From contig NZ_JARGCS010000032.1 of NCBI RefSeq assembly GCF_029193575.1, positions 38,498-102,497 of the forward strand: DNA of 64,000 nucleotides, read 5' to 3'. Positions 16,680 to 25,367 of this stretch are shown piece by piece. A program made the translations under genes and the position numbers. The DNA comes from Pseudomonas entomophila (GTDB lineage Bacteria; Pseudomonadota; Gammaproteobacteria; Pseudomonadales; Pseudomonadaceae). Under the pieces are notes generated by a model. That model saw only the letters and a program-made list of their open reading frames with translations. It ran no database searches and was not told the origin of the DNA. Each line of letters begins with the position of its first letter. Position 1 is the stretch's first letter.

Positions 16680-17918
16680 TCAGACCCCAGGCTCACGCAG
16701 AGGTTGCCGTGACGGGTCGTTTTGTTGGCTGCTAGCCGCCAATGGCAGCAACACGCTGAAAATGGCACCGCGCCCCGCCTCGCTGTCGACCAGGATACGG
16801 CCACCGTGGGCCTGGACGATCTGCTCGGAGATGTACAGCCCCAGGCCCAGGCCGCCACTGGCCTGTTGCGCGGCGATGCGCTCGAACTGCTGGAAGATCC
16901 GCTGCTGGTCGGCGAGGCTCACGCCGATGCCCTGGTCCTGCACCTGCACGCAGGCCATGCCATCCTGGCGCAACACCCGCACCTGTACCGGCTTGCGTTC
17001 ACCATAGCGCAAGGCATTGGACAACAGGTTGGCCAGCACCTGTTCGATGCGAAACTCATCCCACTCCCCTTGCAACGCCTCGCAGTGTTGCAACTCGATG
17101 CGCGTATCCACGGCGGCGGCCTGCGCCGCGAAGTTTTCCACCAGGCCGCGCACCAGTTGCCCCAGGTCGAAGGTCTTGGGCCGCAGCGACAACTTACCGG
17201 TACGGATGCGCGAGACGTCGAGCATGTCTTCGATCAGGCGGATCAGGCTGTTGATCTGCCGCTCGTCACGCTCGACCATGGCGTGCAACTTGTCCTGGCT
17301 GAACGCCTCCAGGTTGCCGCGGGCCAGGTGCATCTTGCGCAGCTGGGTTTCCAGGATCAGGCCATTGAGCGGCGTGCGCACCTCGTGGGAGACGATCGAC
17401 ATGAAGTCGTCGCGCATGCGCACCGCATGCTCCAGCTCGCTGCGCGCCACCTGCAACTGGGCCAGTAACTGTTCCTGCTCCTGGCGGCTGCGCTCCAGCG
17501 CCTGGAGCTGGCGGTCGAGGATCTTGCGCTGGCGGAACAGGTCGACGAACACCGAGACCTTGCTTTTCACCGCCTGGGTGTCCAACGGTTTGTGCAGGAA
17601 GTCCACCGCGCCGCTCTCATAGCCCTTGAAGGCGTAGTTCATCTCGCGCCCGGCGGCGCTGACGAACACGATGGGGATGTTCTTGGTCTTTTCCATGCCG
17701 CGCATCAGCTCGGCCAGCTCGAAGCCGTTCATGCCGGGCATCTGCACGTCGAGGATGGCCAGGGCGAACTCGTGTTCGAGCAGCAGCGACAGGGCCTGCT
17801 CGGCAGATTGCGCCTGGTGCACCTGACGGCCTTCGCCCTGGATCAGGGCGTCGAGGGCCAGCAGGTTTTCCGGCAGGTCGTCGACGATCAGCAGTTTGGA
17901 GGTGATAGGGCTCAACAT
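16680..17918 (-). CDS. REC-histidine kinase (receiver at N-terminus)
   Basis: The 412-residue soluble kinase starts with a receiver at residues 7-125 (LLIVDDLPENLL; Asp57 in AILDVQMPG; Lys in HKPLD). A coiled coil at about 130-175, a HisKA domain with the phospho-His in VSHEVRTPLN, and a HATPase_c domain follow (N-box LLSNALRYG; G1 DQGIGV; G2 GGLGLGLYIS). With no membrane segment it probably takes phosphate or a signal from a partner through its receiver. The start overlaps the cheB 3' end by 7 bp. Confidence 0.93.
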   Translation of the reverse strand: MLSPITSKLLIVDDLPENLLALDALIQGEGRQVHQAQSAEQALSLLLEHEFALAILDVQMPGMNGFELAELMRGMEKTKNIPIVFVSAAGREMNYAFKGYESGAVDFLHKPLDTQAVKSKVSVFVDLFRQRKILDRQLQALERSRQEQEQLLAQLQVARSELEHAVRMRDDFMSIVSHEVRTPLNGLILETQLRKMHLARGNLEAFSQDKLHAMVERDERQINSLIRLIEDMLDVSRIRTGKLSLRPKTFDLGQLVRGLVENFAAQAAAVDTRIELQHCEALQGEWDEFRIEQVLANLLSNALRYGERKPVQVRVLRQDGMACVQVQDQGIGVSLADQQRIFQQFERIAAQQASGGLGLGLYISEQIVQAHGGRILVDSEAGRGAIFSVLLPLAASSQQNDPSRQPLREPGV

Positions 17919-18487
17919 GCGCAGGGTTCCAGGGTAGCGAGCAACTGCCCGATACCGCTCAGAGAAAGAATATGGTCAGGCCGGTGCAGGGCCAGTGCGG
18001 CCTCCGGCATCAGCGCGACCTGTGCGTCGCGGGGGTCCTGGACCACGGTACGGCCCCCGCTGTTCTTGATGTAGGCCAAGCCCCGCGCACCGTCTTCATT
18101 GGCCCCGGTGAGCAGGATGCCGAGCAGGCCGGCACCGTAGGCATCGGCCGCCGACTGGAACAGAAAGTCGATCGCCGGGCGCGAAAAGTGCACGGGCTCT
18201 TCCTGGCTCAACGACAGGCGCAGGTCGCGCTCCACCGACAGGTGGTAGCTGGGGCCGGCGACGTAGATCAACCCTGCCAGGATCGGCTCCTTGTCCCGCG
18301 CCTCGTGCACCGGGCGTTGCAGGCGCCGTTGCAGCACTTCGGCGAGCTGGCTGTGGCGGTCGTGCGGCAGGTGCAGCACGCACAGCACCGGCAGGCTGAA
18401 ATCGCCGGGCAAGGCGCCAAGCACCTTGAACAGCGCCGCCACGCCGCCGGCCGAGGCGCCAATGACCACCGCACGGATGCCGTTCAT
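17912..18487 (-). CDS. cheB: CheB-type methylesterase domain protein without receiver
   Basis: The 191-residue protein is a CheB methylesterase/glutamine-deamidase domain only. The catalytic triad can be placed at Ser12 (VIGASAGG), His39 (VLHLPHD) and Asp132 (LTGANEDGA). Classical CheB carries an N-terminal receiver and is about 350 residues, so this one is not phospho-regulated in the usual way. The start at 18487 overlaps the cheR stop region by 4 bp. The neighbouring CheR supplies the opposing methyltransferase. There is no methyl-accepting chemoreceptor gene in the window. Confidence 0.92.
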   Translation of the reverse strand: MNGIRAVVIGASAGGVAALFKVLGALPGDFSLPVLCVLHLPHDRHSQLAEVLQRRLQRPVHEARDKEPILAGLIYVAGPSYHLSVERDLRLSLSQEEPVHFSRPAIDFLFQSAADAYGAGLLGILLTGANEDGARGLAYIKNSGGRTVVQDPRDAQVALMPEAALALHRPDHILSLSGIGQLLATLEPCAC

Positions 18488-19305
18488 GATTTGCGGTAGA
18501 TCCGTTCGGGCCGTACCAGCGCCTCGAAACGGTCGCTGTAGGCGGAAAAGTCGATCGACTCCTTGCTGCCCAGCACCAGGAAGCCGCGGTGGCACAACGA
18601 CTCATGGAACAGGCCCAGGGCGCGGTCCTGCAGGTCCTTGTTGAAATAGATCAGCACATTGCGGCAGGACACCAACTGCACCTCGGAAAACACGCTGTCG
18701 GTGGCCAGGCTGTGGTCGGCGAAGGTCACGTTCTCGCGCAGGCTGCTGTCGATGATCGCGTTGCCGTAGGCGGCGGTGTAGTACTCGGAAAAGTCTCGGC
18801 GCCCACCGGCCTTGCGGTAGTTCTCGGCATACCCCTGCATGCTGGCCATCGAGTAGATGCCCTGCTTGGCCTTGTCCAGCGAGTGCGGGTTGATGTCGGT
18901 GGCGTAAATGATCGTGCGCTCGAGCAGGCCTTCCTCGCGCAGCAGGATGGCCATGGAGTACACCTCCTCGCCCGTGCTGCACCCGGCGATCCAGATCTTG
19001 ATCGACGGCCAGGTGCGCAGCAGCGGCACTACCTCCTGGCGCAGCGCGAGGAAATGGCCGGGGTCGCGGAACATCTCGCTGACTGGGATCGTCAGGTACT
19101 GCAACAGCTGCATGAACATGCCTGGGTCGTGCAGCACCCGCTCCTGCAAGGCCGTCACGGTGCGGCACTCGAACTGGCGCAGGGCGTGGAGGATCCGGCG
19201 CTTGATCGAGGCGCCCGAGTAGTTGCGAAAGTCGTAGCTGTACTTGAGGTAGATCGCCTCGATCAGCAGCCGGATCTCGATATCGGTGTTGCGTTCGCTA
19301 GTCAA
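18484..19305 (-). CDS. cheR: CheR-type protein-glutamate methyltransferase
   Basis: A 273-residue CheR. An N-terminal helical domain (SIKRRILHALRQF) and a SAM-binding Rossmann domain (IWIAGCSTGEEVYSMAILL; ATDINPHSLDKAKQGIYS; VQLVSCRNVLIYF) are visible. I favour TTG 19305: it overlaps the kinase stop as TTGA, with GGAG 5 bases upstream. A GTG at 19329 would add eight residues. It sits between the large hybrid kinase and cheB; CheR-kinase-CheB arrays of this kind are known in pseudomonads and need not serve flagellar chemotaxis. Confidence 0.92.
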   Translation of the reverse strand: MTSERNTDIEIRLLIEAIYLKYSYDFRNYSGASIKRRILHALRQFECRTVTALQERVLHDPGMFMQLLQYLTIPVSEMFRDPGHFLALRQEVVPLLRTWPSIKIWIAGCSTGEEVYSMAILLREEGLLERTIIYATDINPHSLDKAKQGIYSMASMQGYAENYRKAGGRRDFSEYYTAAYGNAIIDSSLRENVTFADHSLATDSVFSEVQLVSCRNVLIYFNKDLQDRALGLFHESLCHRGFLVLGSKESIDFSAYSDRFEALVRPERIYRKS

Positions 19306-22300
19306 ATTCGCTCCAGTTGCGGCAGCCACACACGGATCAACGAGAACAGGCGGTCCAGGTCGATCGGTTTGGCCAGGTAGTCATTGGCGCCGGCCTGCAG
19401 GCAACGCTGCTGGTCGTCCTTCATGGCCTTGGCGGTCACGGCGATGATCGGCAGCTTGCGCCACTGCGGCTGCTGGCGGATCAGGCGGGTGGCCTCGTAG
19501 CCGTCCATCTCCGGCATCATCACGTCCATCAGCACCAGGTCGACGTCCTCGTGCTGCTCCAGACGCTCCAGCGCCTCGCGGCCATTGCGCCCGATCTCGA
19601 CGATCGCGCCCTTGTGCTCCAGGGCGCTGGTCAGGGCGAAGATGTTGCGCACATCGTCGTCCACCAACAGGATTTTGCGCCCTTCGAACACCTTGTCGCG
19701 GCTACGCGCGGTCTTGAGCATGCGCTGGCGGTCGTGGGACAGCTGCGACTCGACCTTGTGCAGGAACAACGTGACCTCGTCGAGCAAGCGCTCGGGCGAG
19801 CGTGCGCCCTTGATGATGATCGAGCGCGAGTACTTGAGCAGGTCGGCCTCCTCCTCGCGGGTGAGGTTGCGCCCGGTGTAGACGATCACCGGCGGGAAGC
19901 TGCGGATGTCTTCGGCGGTCATGCGCTTGAGCAACTCGTTGCCGAGCATGTCCGGCAGCTTGAGGTCGATGATCATGCAGTCGTAGATATTCTCGCGCAG
20001 CAGCGCCAGGGCGTCCTGGGCCATGGCCACGGCAGTGATCTCGATGTCGTCGTCGCCGATCAGGCGGGCAATGCTCTCGCGCTGCAGGTCGTCGTCCTCC
20101 ACCAGCAGGATGTGCTTGAGCTTCTGGGTCAGTTTGGCCTCCAGGCGCGCGAACACCGCCTTGAGCTCCTCGCGGCTGGTAGGCTTGACCGCGTAGCCCA
20201 CGGCGCCCATGTGCATGGCCGCCTCGACGCGGTCTTCGACAGAGATGATGTGCACCGGAATGTGCCGGGTCGAGGCCTGCTCCTTCAGGCGCTGCAACAC
20301 GGTCAGGCCCGAGTGGTCGGGCAGGCGCATGTCCAGCAATATGGCGTCTGGCAGGTACTGCGCGGCCAGCTCGAAGCCCTCGTCGGCCCCTTGGGCCGCC
20401 AGGCAGCTGTAGCCCAGCTCGTGGGCGAGGTCGAAGAGGATGCGGGCGAAGTTCGGCTCGTCCTCGATCACCAGGATGCAGCGGTTGCCGAACGGCGCAC
20501 GCTCGCGGTCGTCGGCGAAGGTCGGGGCCGGGCGCGCCACCGGAACGGGCACAACCGAGCGAGATGGGGGTGGCAGTTGGTCAACGGCCGGACGCAAGCT
20601 GTGCACCTCGCCTTGCTCGACCACCGACTCGTAGCGCTCGGGAACGATCAGGCTGAACACGCTGCCCTGCCCCGGGCTGCTGTCGACGCTGATCTGCCCG
20701 CCCAGCAGGTGCGCCAGGTCACGGGAAATGGAAAGGCCCAGCCCGGTGCCGCCGTAGCGGCGATTACTGGTGCCGTCGACCTGGTGGAAGGCACCGAAGA
20801 TCGCCTGCTGCTGGTCGGCGGCGATACCGATGCCGGAGTCGCGCACGGCGAAGACGATGCCCATGCCGGCCTGCTGGCTGATGCTCAGGCTGACCTGCCC
20901 GCGTTCAGTGAACTTGACGGCATTGGACAGCAGGTTCTTGAGGATCTGCTCCAGACGCTGCCGGTCAGTGAACAGGGTCGCCGGCACCTGCGGCTCGACC
21001 TGCACGGAGAAGGCCAGGCCCTTGTCGTCGGCCAGCGGTTGGAACATGCCGCGCAAGCCCTCGACCAGGCGCTCGAGCTGGGTGGTTTCGGGGCGCACTT
21101 CGAGTTTGCCGGCCTCGACCTTGGCGATGTCGAGGATGTCGTTGATCAAGTTGAGCAGGTCGTTGCCCGCCGAGTAGATCGACTCGGCGAACTTGACCTG
21201 TTCCTCGCTGAGGTTGCCCTCGCCGTTCTCGGCCAGCAACTTGGCCAGGATCAGCGAGCTGTTGAGCGGCGTGCGCAGCTCGTGGGACATGTTGGCGAGA
21301 AACTCGGACTTGTACTTGCTGGAGCGTTGCAGGTCTTCGGCGCGCGCCTGCAACTCCACCTGGGCTTGGTTCAGCTCGCTGTTCTTGCGATCCAGCGCCT
21401 CGGTGCGCTCAGCCAGTTGTTCATTGGTCTGTTCAAGCTCCGCCTGCTGGGTCTCCAGGTGGGCCTGGGATTCCTTGAGCACGCGCGATTGCTCTTCGAG
21501 CTCTTCGTTGGCGGTCTTGAGTTCTTCCTGCTGGACCTGCAGTTCCTCGTTGAGCTGCTGGGTCTCGGCCAGCACCTCCTGCAAGCGCTGGCGGTAGCGG
21601 GCAGTCTCGATGGAGATGCCCAGGTTGTCGGCGACCCGCTCCAACAACTCGCCGTCGCGCTCCTGCAAGGGGCGCAGGAAGCCCAGTTCGAGCACACCGT
21701 TGACCTGGCCGTCGTCGCGCGCGGGCACCAGCAGCGCGCTGCGCGGCAGGCCGCTGCCCAGGCCGGAGCTCAGGCGATAGTAGTCCTCGGGCAGGTCGTC
21801 CAGGCGCAACAGGCGGCCCTCGCGCACACTTTGCGCCAACAGGCCTTCGTGGCTGCCGACCCGTTGTTCCTGGGCCTGCTGCTCGGCATCCAGCCCGTAG
21901 CTGGCCACGCGCAGCAGGCGCCCTTGTTCGTCACGCACATAAAAGGCACCCACCACACTGCCCAGATAGCTGGCAAAGAAGCGCAACACATTGTCGCCGA
22001 GCATGGGCAGGGTCAGTTGCCCCAGCACCTGCTGGGACAGTTGGGTCTGGCCGTTGCGCAACCAGGCCTGGTGCTCCAGGCGCTCGGTCGCACGCTGCTG
22101 GCCTTGCAGGTTACTGACGTAGCTGTCGGACAACGCCAGCAGGTCGCGCCGGCCCAGGTAGGCCAGCAGTGCGCTCAAGGCGACGATGAACAGCACAAAG
22201 GCGCTGATGGCGGTTACCGTGACGCTGTTGACCTTCTCGTTGCGCGCCATGCGCAGTTGCTGCTCGGCGGCGATGAAGCCGTCGAACTCCTTGCGGATTT

Positions 22301-22769
22301 CATCGGTGATGCGCTTGCCCCGGCCGCCGCCGATGGCGCCACGGAAGTCGCCCTGCTCGCGGCGCATCTTGATGATCTCGCTGCCGAAGTCGTTCCAGGC
22401 GCGTTGCAGGGCGATGATCCGTCCGACCCGGTCGACCTGTTGGGGGTTGTCGGCGACCATCTCGCGCAGGGCGTCGAGGCTGCTGAAGATGCGCGGCTTG
22501 GCCACCTCGTAGGGGTCGAGGAAACGCTCCTCACCGGAGATCAGGAAACCGCGCATGCCGGTTTCCATGTCGATGGACAGCTTGACCGTCTCGTTGGCAT
22601 TGCCGATCACCCGATCGGTGTGCTCGACCCATTGCATGGCCGAAAGCAGGTAGTTGATCACCGCGACGAAGGCCACGGCCCCCAACAGGCCGACCCCAAG
22701 GGGCAGGCCGACGTTACGGCTGAGCAGCTTGCGAAAGCTGCGTTGGTCCATCGAGGCTGCTTGAATCAT
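19302..22769 (-). CDS. CHASE3-GAF hybrid histidine kinase with three receivers
   Basis: The protein is about 1,155 residues. A transmembrane helix near 15-40, a periplasmic CHASE3 domain (METGMRGFLISGEERFLDPY) and a second helix near 180-205 come first. A GAF domain (about 240-390) and a long Gln/Glu coiled coil (about 395-500) follow. Then come HisKA (MSHELRTPLN), HATPase_c (RYGGTGLGLSISRDLAHLLGG) and three receivers with Asp in ILLDMRLPD, MIIDLKLPD and VLMDVMMPEMDG. Start candidates are ATG 22769 and ATG 22751 (MDQRSF); neither has a strong ribosome site. It is first in the operon with cheR, cheB, REC-HK and the lone receiver. Confidence 0.93.
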   Translation of the reverse strand: MIQAASMDQRSFRKLLSRNVGLPLGVGLLGAVAFVAVINYLLSAMQWVEHTDRVIGNANETVKLSIDMETGMRGFLISGEERFLDPYEVAKPRIFSSLDALREMVADNPQQVDRVGRIIALQRAWNDFGSEIIKMRREQGDFRGAIGGGRGKRITDEIRKEFDGFIAAEQQLRMARNEKVNSVTVTAISAFVLFIVALSALLAYLGRRDLLALSDSYVSNLQGQQRATERLEHQAWLRNGQTQLSQQVLGQLTLPMLGDNVLRFFASYLGSVVGAFYVRDEQGRLLRVASYGLDAEQQAQEQRVGSHEGLLAQSVREGRLLRLDDLPEDYYRLSSGLGSGLPRSALLVPARDDGQVNGVLELGFLRPLQERDGELLERVADNLGISIETARYRQRLQEVLAETQQLNEELQVQQEELKTANEELEEQSRVLKESQAHLETQQAELEQTNEQLAERTEALDRKNSELNQAQVELQARAEDLQRSSKYKSEFLANMSHELRTPLNSSLILAKLLAENGEGNLSEEQVKFAESIYSAGNDLLNLINDILDIAKVEAGKLEVRPETTQLERLVEGLRGMFQPLADDKGLAFSVQVEPQVPATLFTDRQRLEQILKNLLSNAVKFTERGQVSLSISQQAGMGIVFAVRDSGIGIAADQQQAIFGAFHQVDGTSNRRYGGTGLGLSISRDLAHLLGGQISVDSSPGQGSVFSLIVPERYESVVEQGEVHSLRPAVDQLPPPSRSVVPVPVARPAPTFADDRERAPFGNRCILVIEDEPNFARILFDLAHELGYSCLAAQGADEGFELAAQYLPDAILLDMRLPDHSGLTVLQRLKEQASTRHIPVHIISVEDRVEAAMHMGAVGYAVKPTSREELKAVFARLEAKLTQKLKHILLVEDDDLQRESIARLIGDDDIEITAVAMAQDALALLRENIYDCMIIDLKLPDMLGNELLKRMTAEDIRSFPPVIVYTGRNLTREEEADLLKYSRSIIIKGARSPERLLDEVTLFLHKVESQLSHDRQRMLKTARSRDKVFEGRKILLVDDDVRNIFALTSALEHKGAIVEIGRNGREALERLEQHEDVDLVLMDVMMPEMDGYEATRLIRQQPQWRKLPIIAVTAKAMKDDQQRCLQAGANDYLAKPIDLDRLFSLIRVWLPQLERI

Positions 22770-23023
22770 CTGATGTCGCCCGAGCGAAATAAGTCCATTG
22801 AACAGTGTGGCGGATATCGGTCGTTCTTGTAGGCCGCTGCTGCCACCGGGTCTGTTAGCGAGTCTAACCAGCTTTGCCGATCGCGGAAGCATTTAGCCAG
22901 TATTTGAAGGCCTGCTGCGGCAATCGTTCCCTGCAATTGCGCGGGCCGCTATCCTGAAGGAACTTCTGCCACCTTCATGGGCACAGAGTAGAGACATTCC
23001 CCTTTTATTACAGGATTCCAAAC

Positions 23024-23374
23024 ATGCACCTGCTGGTAGTCGAAGACGACGACATCGTACGCATGCTGATGGTCGAAGTGCTCGACGAGTTAGGCTACAC
23101 GACCCTGGAGGCAGACAATGCCACCGCCGCGCTGAAGATCCTTGAGGATCCTGGCCATGCACTGGCACTGCTGATGACCGACGTGGGCCTGCCAGACATG
23201 CGTGGCGAGGAGCTGGCAGGGAAGGCCCGGGCCTTGCGACCGACATTGCCGGTGCTGTTCGCCAGTGGGTATGCGGAGAGTTTCAACGTACCCGAGGGCA
23301 TGCACCTGATCGGCAAGCCGTTCAGCATCGATCAACTGCGGGACAAGGTGCAGGGAATTCTGGGCGCGCCGTGA
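23024..23374 (+). CDS. Single-domain response regulator
   Basis: A 116-residue receiver only. The acidic residues are in VVEDDDIVRM, the phospho-acceptor is Asp53 (MTDVGLPDMRG), the Ser is in FASGYAE, and the Lys is in IGKPFS. AGGA lies upstream of ATG 23024. It is divergent from the hybrid-kinase operon across a 254-bp gap in which I see no clear operator. Its sequence is distinct from the receiver gene at the other end of the operon, so the locus has two free receivers that could compete for phosphate. Confidence 0.9.
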   Translation: MHLLVVEDDDIVRMLMVEVLDELGYTTLEADNATAALKILEDPGHALALLMTDVGLPDMRGEELAGKARALRPTLPVLFASGYAESFNVPEGMHLIGKPFSIDQLRDKVQGILGAP

Positions 23375-23392
23375 GGGCCGCGGGCCCGCGAT

Positions 23393-23409
23393 GGGGCCGG
23401 CACGGCCCC
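23393..23409. terminator. GC hairpin between converging genes
   Basis: GGGGCC-GGCAC-GGCCCC, a 6-bp perfect stem between the converging receiver gene and cobF. There is no T-run, so this is weak support for termination. Confidence 0.35.
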
Positions 23410-23414
23410 CACCC

Positions 23415-24164
23415 TCATCCCTCACGCCGGAGCAGGTAGGTATCCATGATCCACCCCTTGCGTCGCCGGGCCTCCTCGCGCACCTCCAGGATCCGCGACT
23501 TGACCGCCTGCAACCGACCCGCGACGAGGATCTCGTCGGCAGTCCCCAGGTAGGCCCCCCAGTAGATCCACAGCCCCTCATCTTCCAACCCGGCAAAAGC
23601 GCACTGCCCGTCCAGCATCACCACCACGTTATCGACCCGCCCCTGCTCGGCCAGGCGTCGCCCCGGCAGCACGGTCAGCGGCTCACCGATACGGTTCAGG
23701 GGAATCTGATGACGTGCGGCCAGGGCCTGCACGCTGCTGATACCGGGAATCACCTCCAGGCGCAGCGCCACACCACGCTCGCGCACCAGGTCGAGGATGC
23801 GCAAGGTGCTGTCGTACAGCCCCGGCTCGCCCCACAACAGAAACGCGCCGACATCACCAGCACCCAGCTCGTCTTCCAGTAGCCGGGCGTAGAGCGCCGC
23901 GCGTTGCGCATGCCAGTCCTGCACCGCGCCGACATAATCCGCAGCCTGGCCATCACGGCGCGGGTCCTCCACCTGCACCAGGCGATAGCCGCCCTCAGGC
24001 AGGTAGCGGTCGAGCACGGCCTTGCGCAGGCGTACCAGCTCGTCCTTGTCGCCGCCCTTGTCGAGGACGAAGAACACCGTGGCGCGGCGCAACGCGTCCA
24101 CCGCCTCGAAGGTGACCTGGCGCGGGTCGCCCGGGCCAATGCCGATCAGCAAAAGTGATTTCAT
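23415..24164 (-). CDS. cobF: Precorrin-6A synthase (deacetylating)
   Basis: A 249-residue SAM-dependent methyltransferase of the cobalamin pathway. It methylates C-1 and releases acetate to give precorrin-6A in aerobic B12 synthesis. The N-terminal LLLIGIGPGDPRQVTFEAVDA is the tetrapyrrole-methylase SAM loop. LLWGEPGLYDSTLRIL and VIPGISSVQALAARHQIPLNRIGE are the second and third family motifs. I chose ATG 24164, which places MKSLLLIGIGPG at the N-terminus. The gene is alone; the rest of the cob genes are not in the window, which is normal for pseudomonads. Confidence 0.95.
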   Translation of the reverse strand: MKSLLLIGIGPGDPRQVTFEAVDALRRATVFFVLDKGGDKDELVRLRKAVLDRYLPEGGYRLVQVEDPRRDGQAADYVGAVQDWHAQRAALYARLLEDELGAGDVGAFLLWGEPGLYDSTLRILDLVRERGVALRLEVIPGISSVQALAARHQIPLNRIGEPLTVLPGRRLAEQGRVDNVVVMLDGQCAFAGLEDEGLWIYWGAYLGTADEILVAGRLQAVKSRILEVREEARRRKGWIMDTYLLRREG

Positions 24165-24231
24165 AGCCTTGCCTGAGAATGGAACCGACGGCCATTGTCG
24201 GGCGGCCGCCGGTATTTGGCAAAGCAGCCGC

Positions 24232-24531
24232 TCAGGCCCGTAGACGTCGCGGCTCGGCCAGCGGCAATGCACCGGTGGCCAGCGCCCGGGCCCGGTCCAC
24301 CCCCCAGACCAGTGCGCGGGTCATGGTTTCACCGGGGCGCGCGGGGTAGAACTCCTCCAGCAGCGCCTTGCCGTCACGGCGGTACAGCCCGAGGAACAGC
24401 TGGGTAGCGCCCAGGCGCGAAAGGCGCACCTGTACGTCGAGGCAGGTGCCGTCGCTCAACGCTTCGTCATGGCAACGGCTGTGCAATTGGGCATCGGCCC
24501 ACTTCCAATAGGTCTCTTCCCTGATACGCAT
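24232..24531 (-). CDS. Conserved hypothetical protein
   Basis: A 99-residue soluble protein. ATG 24531 (MRIREETYWKWAD) has AGGAG 6 bases upstream, which decides the start over an upstream in-frame ATG-like extension. It contains a beta-rich middle (LDVQVRLSRLGATQLFLGLY) and a C-terminal helix (ALVWGVDRARALATGALPL). The family is not recognised, and there are no motifs pointing to catalysis. It sits 67 bp upstream of cobF on the same strand. Confidence 0.7.
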   Translation of the reverse strand: MRIREETYWKWADAQLHSRCHDEALSDGTCLDVQVRLSRLGATQLFLGLYRRDGKALLEEFYPARPGETMTRALVWGVDRARALATGALPLAEPRRLRA

Positions 24532-24672
24532 CGCGATCTCCTGTTTGAACTGCGCGCAGAAAAGCATAGCTGCGCCCTTGGCGGGGTGAGCGAGGTCAAT
24601 GAAGTGAGGGAAACAATGATCGGACTATCGCGCGCAAGGCCCGCCCCGCCAAGGAGCGGACTGCGCTAGGGG

Positions 24673-24861
24673 TCATTTCTTCTGGGGGACGCGCGGGGTG
24701 AAACGGCCCTTCTTGCTGCGCTGCAGGTGAGCCGGTGCCAGTTGCTCCGACTCATCCAGGGTCATGTTGGCAAAACCCAGGCGAAAGGCCGACTGGCCGC
24801 AACGCACCTGGCTGTTGATCGGGAATGCGTCATTGACGTCTTCGAAAAAGGATTCGCTCAT
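24673..24861 (-). CDS. Small conserved hypothetical protein
   Basis: A 62-residue soluble protein with a basic C-terminus (QRSKKGRFTPRVPQKK). GGAGGGG lies 9-10 bases before ATG 24861, good support that it is translated. There is no recognisable domain. It stands alone between two other small genes on the same strand. Confidence 0.6.
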   Translation of the reverse strand: MSESFFEDVNDAFPINSQVRCGQSAFRLGFANMTLDESEQLAPAHLQRSKKGRFTPRVPQKK

Positions 24862-25001
24862 GCCCTGTGCCCCTCCAAATGACGATCGCGTCGGTCAGCA
24901 GCGTGCTGGCCTAGAGAAACGCGACCCGTTGCTCTGAGACTAGCCGGTCATTTGCAGACCGATCGGACGAAGACGCCTTGCCCGACCAGTGGCACATCGC
25001 C

Positions 25002-25322
25002 TTACTTCAGGCGCACCGCCGTACCGGTGGCAAACACCACGACCATGCCGCCTTGCACCGACGGCATGCTGATCTCGAAGTCCACGCCGAGCACTGCATC
25101 GGCCTGCAACTGCCGTGCCCGCGCCAGCAACTCCTCAGTGGCCTGCTCGCGGGCCAGCTTCAGCGCGCCTTCCAGGGTCTGCGAGCGGCCACCGAAGATG
25201 TCACGAAAGCGTGCGAAGAAATCGCGCACGAAGTTGATGCCCTGCACCGACTCGGCGCTGACCACCCCGAGATACTCGGCCACGGGACGGCCTTCGAGGT
25301 GGCTGGTGGTGGAAATGATCAT
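25002..25322 (-). CDS. YbjQ/UPF0145 family protein
   Basis: A 106-residue member of the YbjQ (UPF0145) family, which forms homopentamers in solved structures. It has the conserved start MIISTTSHLEGRPVAEYLGVV, a middle helix (AREQATEELLARARQLQAD) and the end GVDFEISMPSVQGGMVVV. Family length is normal and AGGAG precedes the start. The function is unsettled; heavy-metal binding is often suggested for the wider group. Confidence 0.9.
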   Translation of the reverse strand: MIISTTSHLEGRPVAEYLGVVSAESVQGINFVRDFFARFRDIFGGRSQTLEGALKLAREQATEELLARARQLQADAVLGVDFEISMPSVQGGMVVVFATGTAVRLK

Positions 25323-25367
25323 GGCGAGGCTCCTGCTCGGGAAAACACCCGCATCCTAGCAGGAACC

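Noticed and set aside
19317..22832. Open frame of over 1,100 codons on the plus strand opposite the hybrid kinase
   Set aside because: Composition is Leu/Gln/His/Val-rich antisense shadow; the minus-strand frame has complete kinase and receiver motifs.
22770..23023. AlgU/RpoE-type promoter before the lone receiver gene (gaactt at about 22960)
   Set aside because: No matching -10 element at 16-17 bases.
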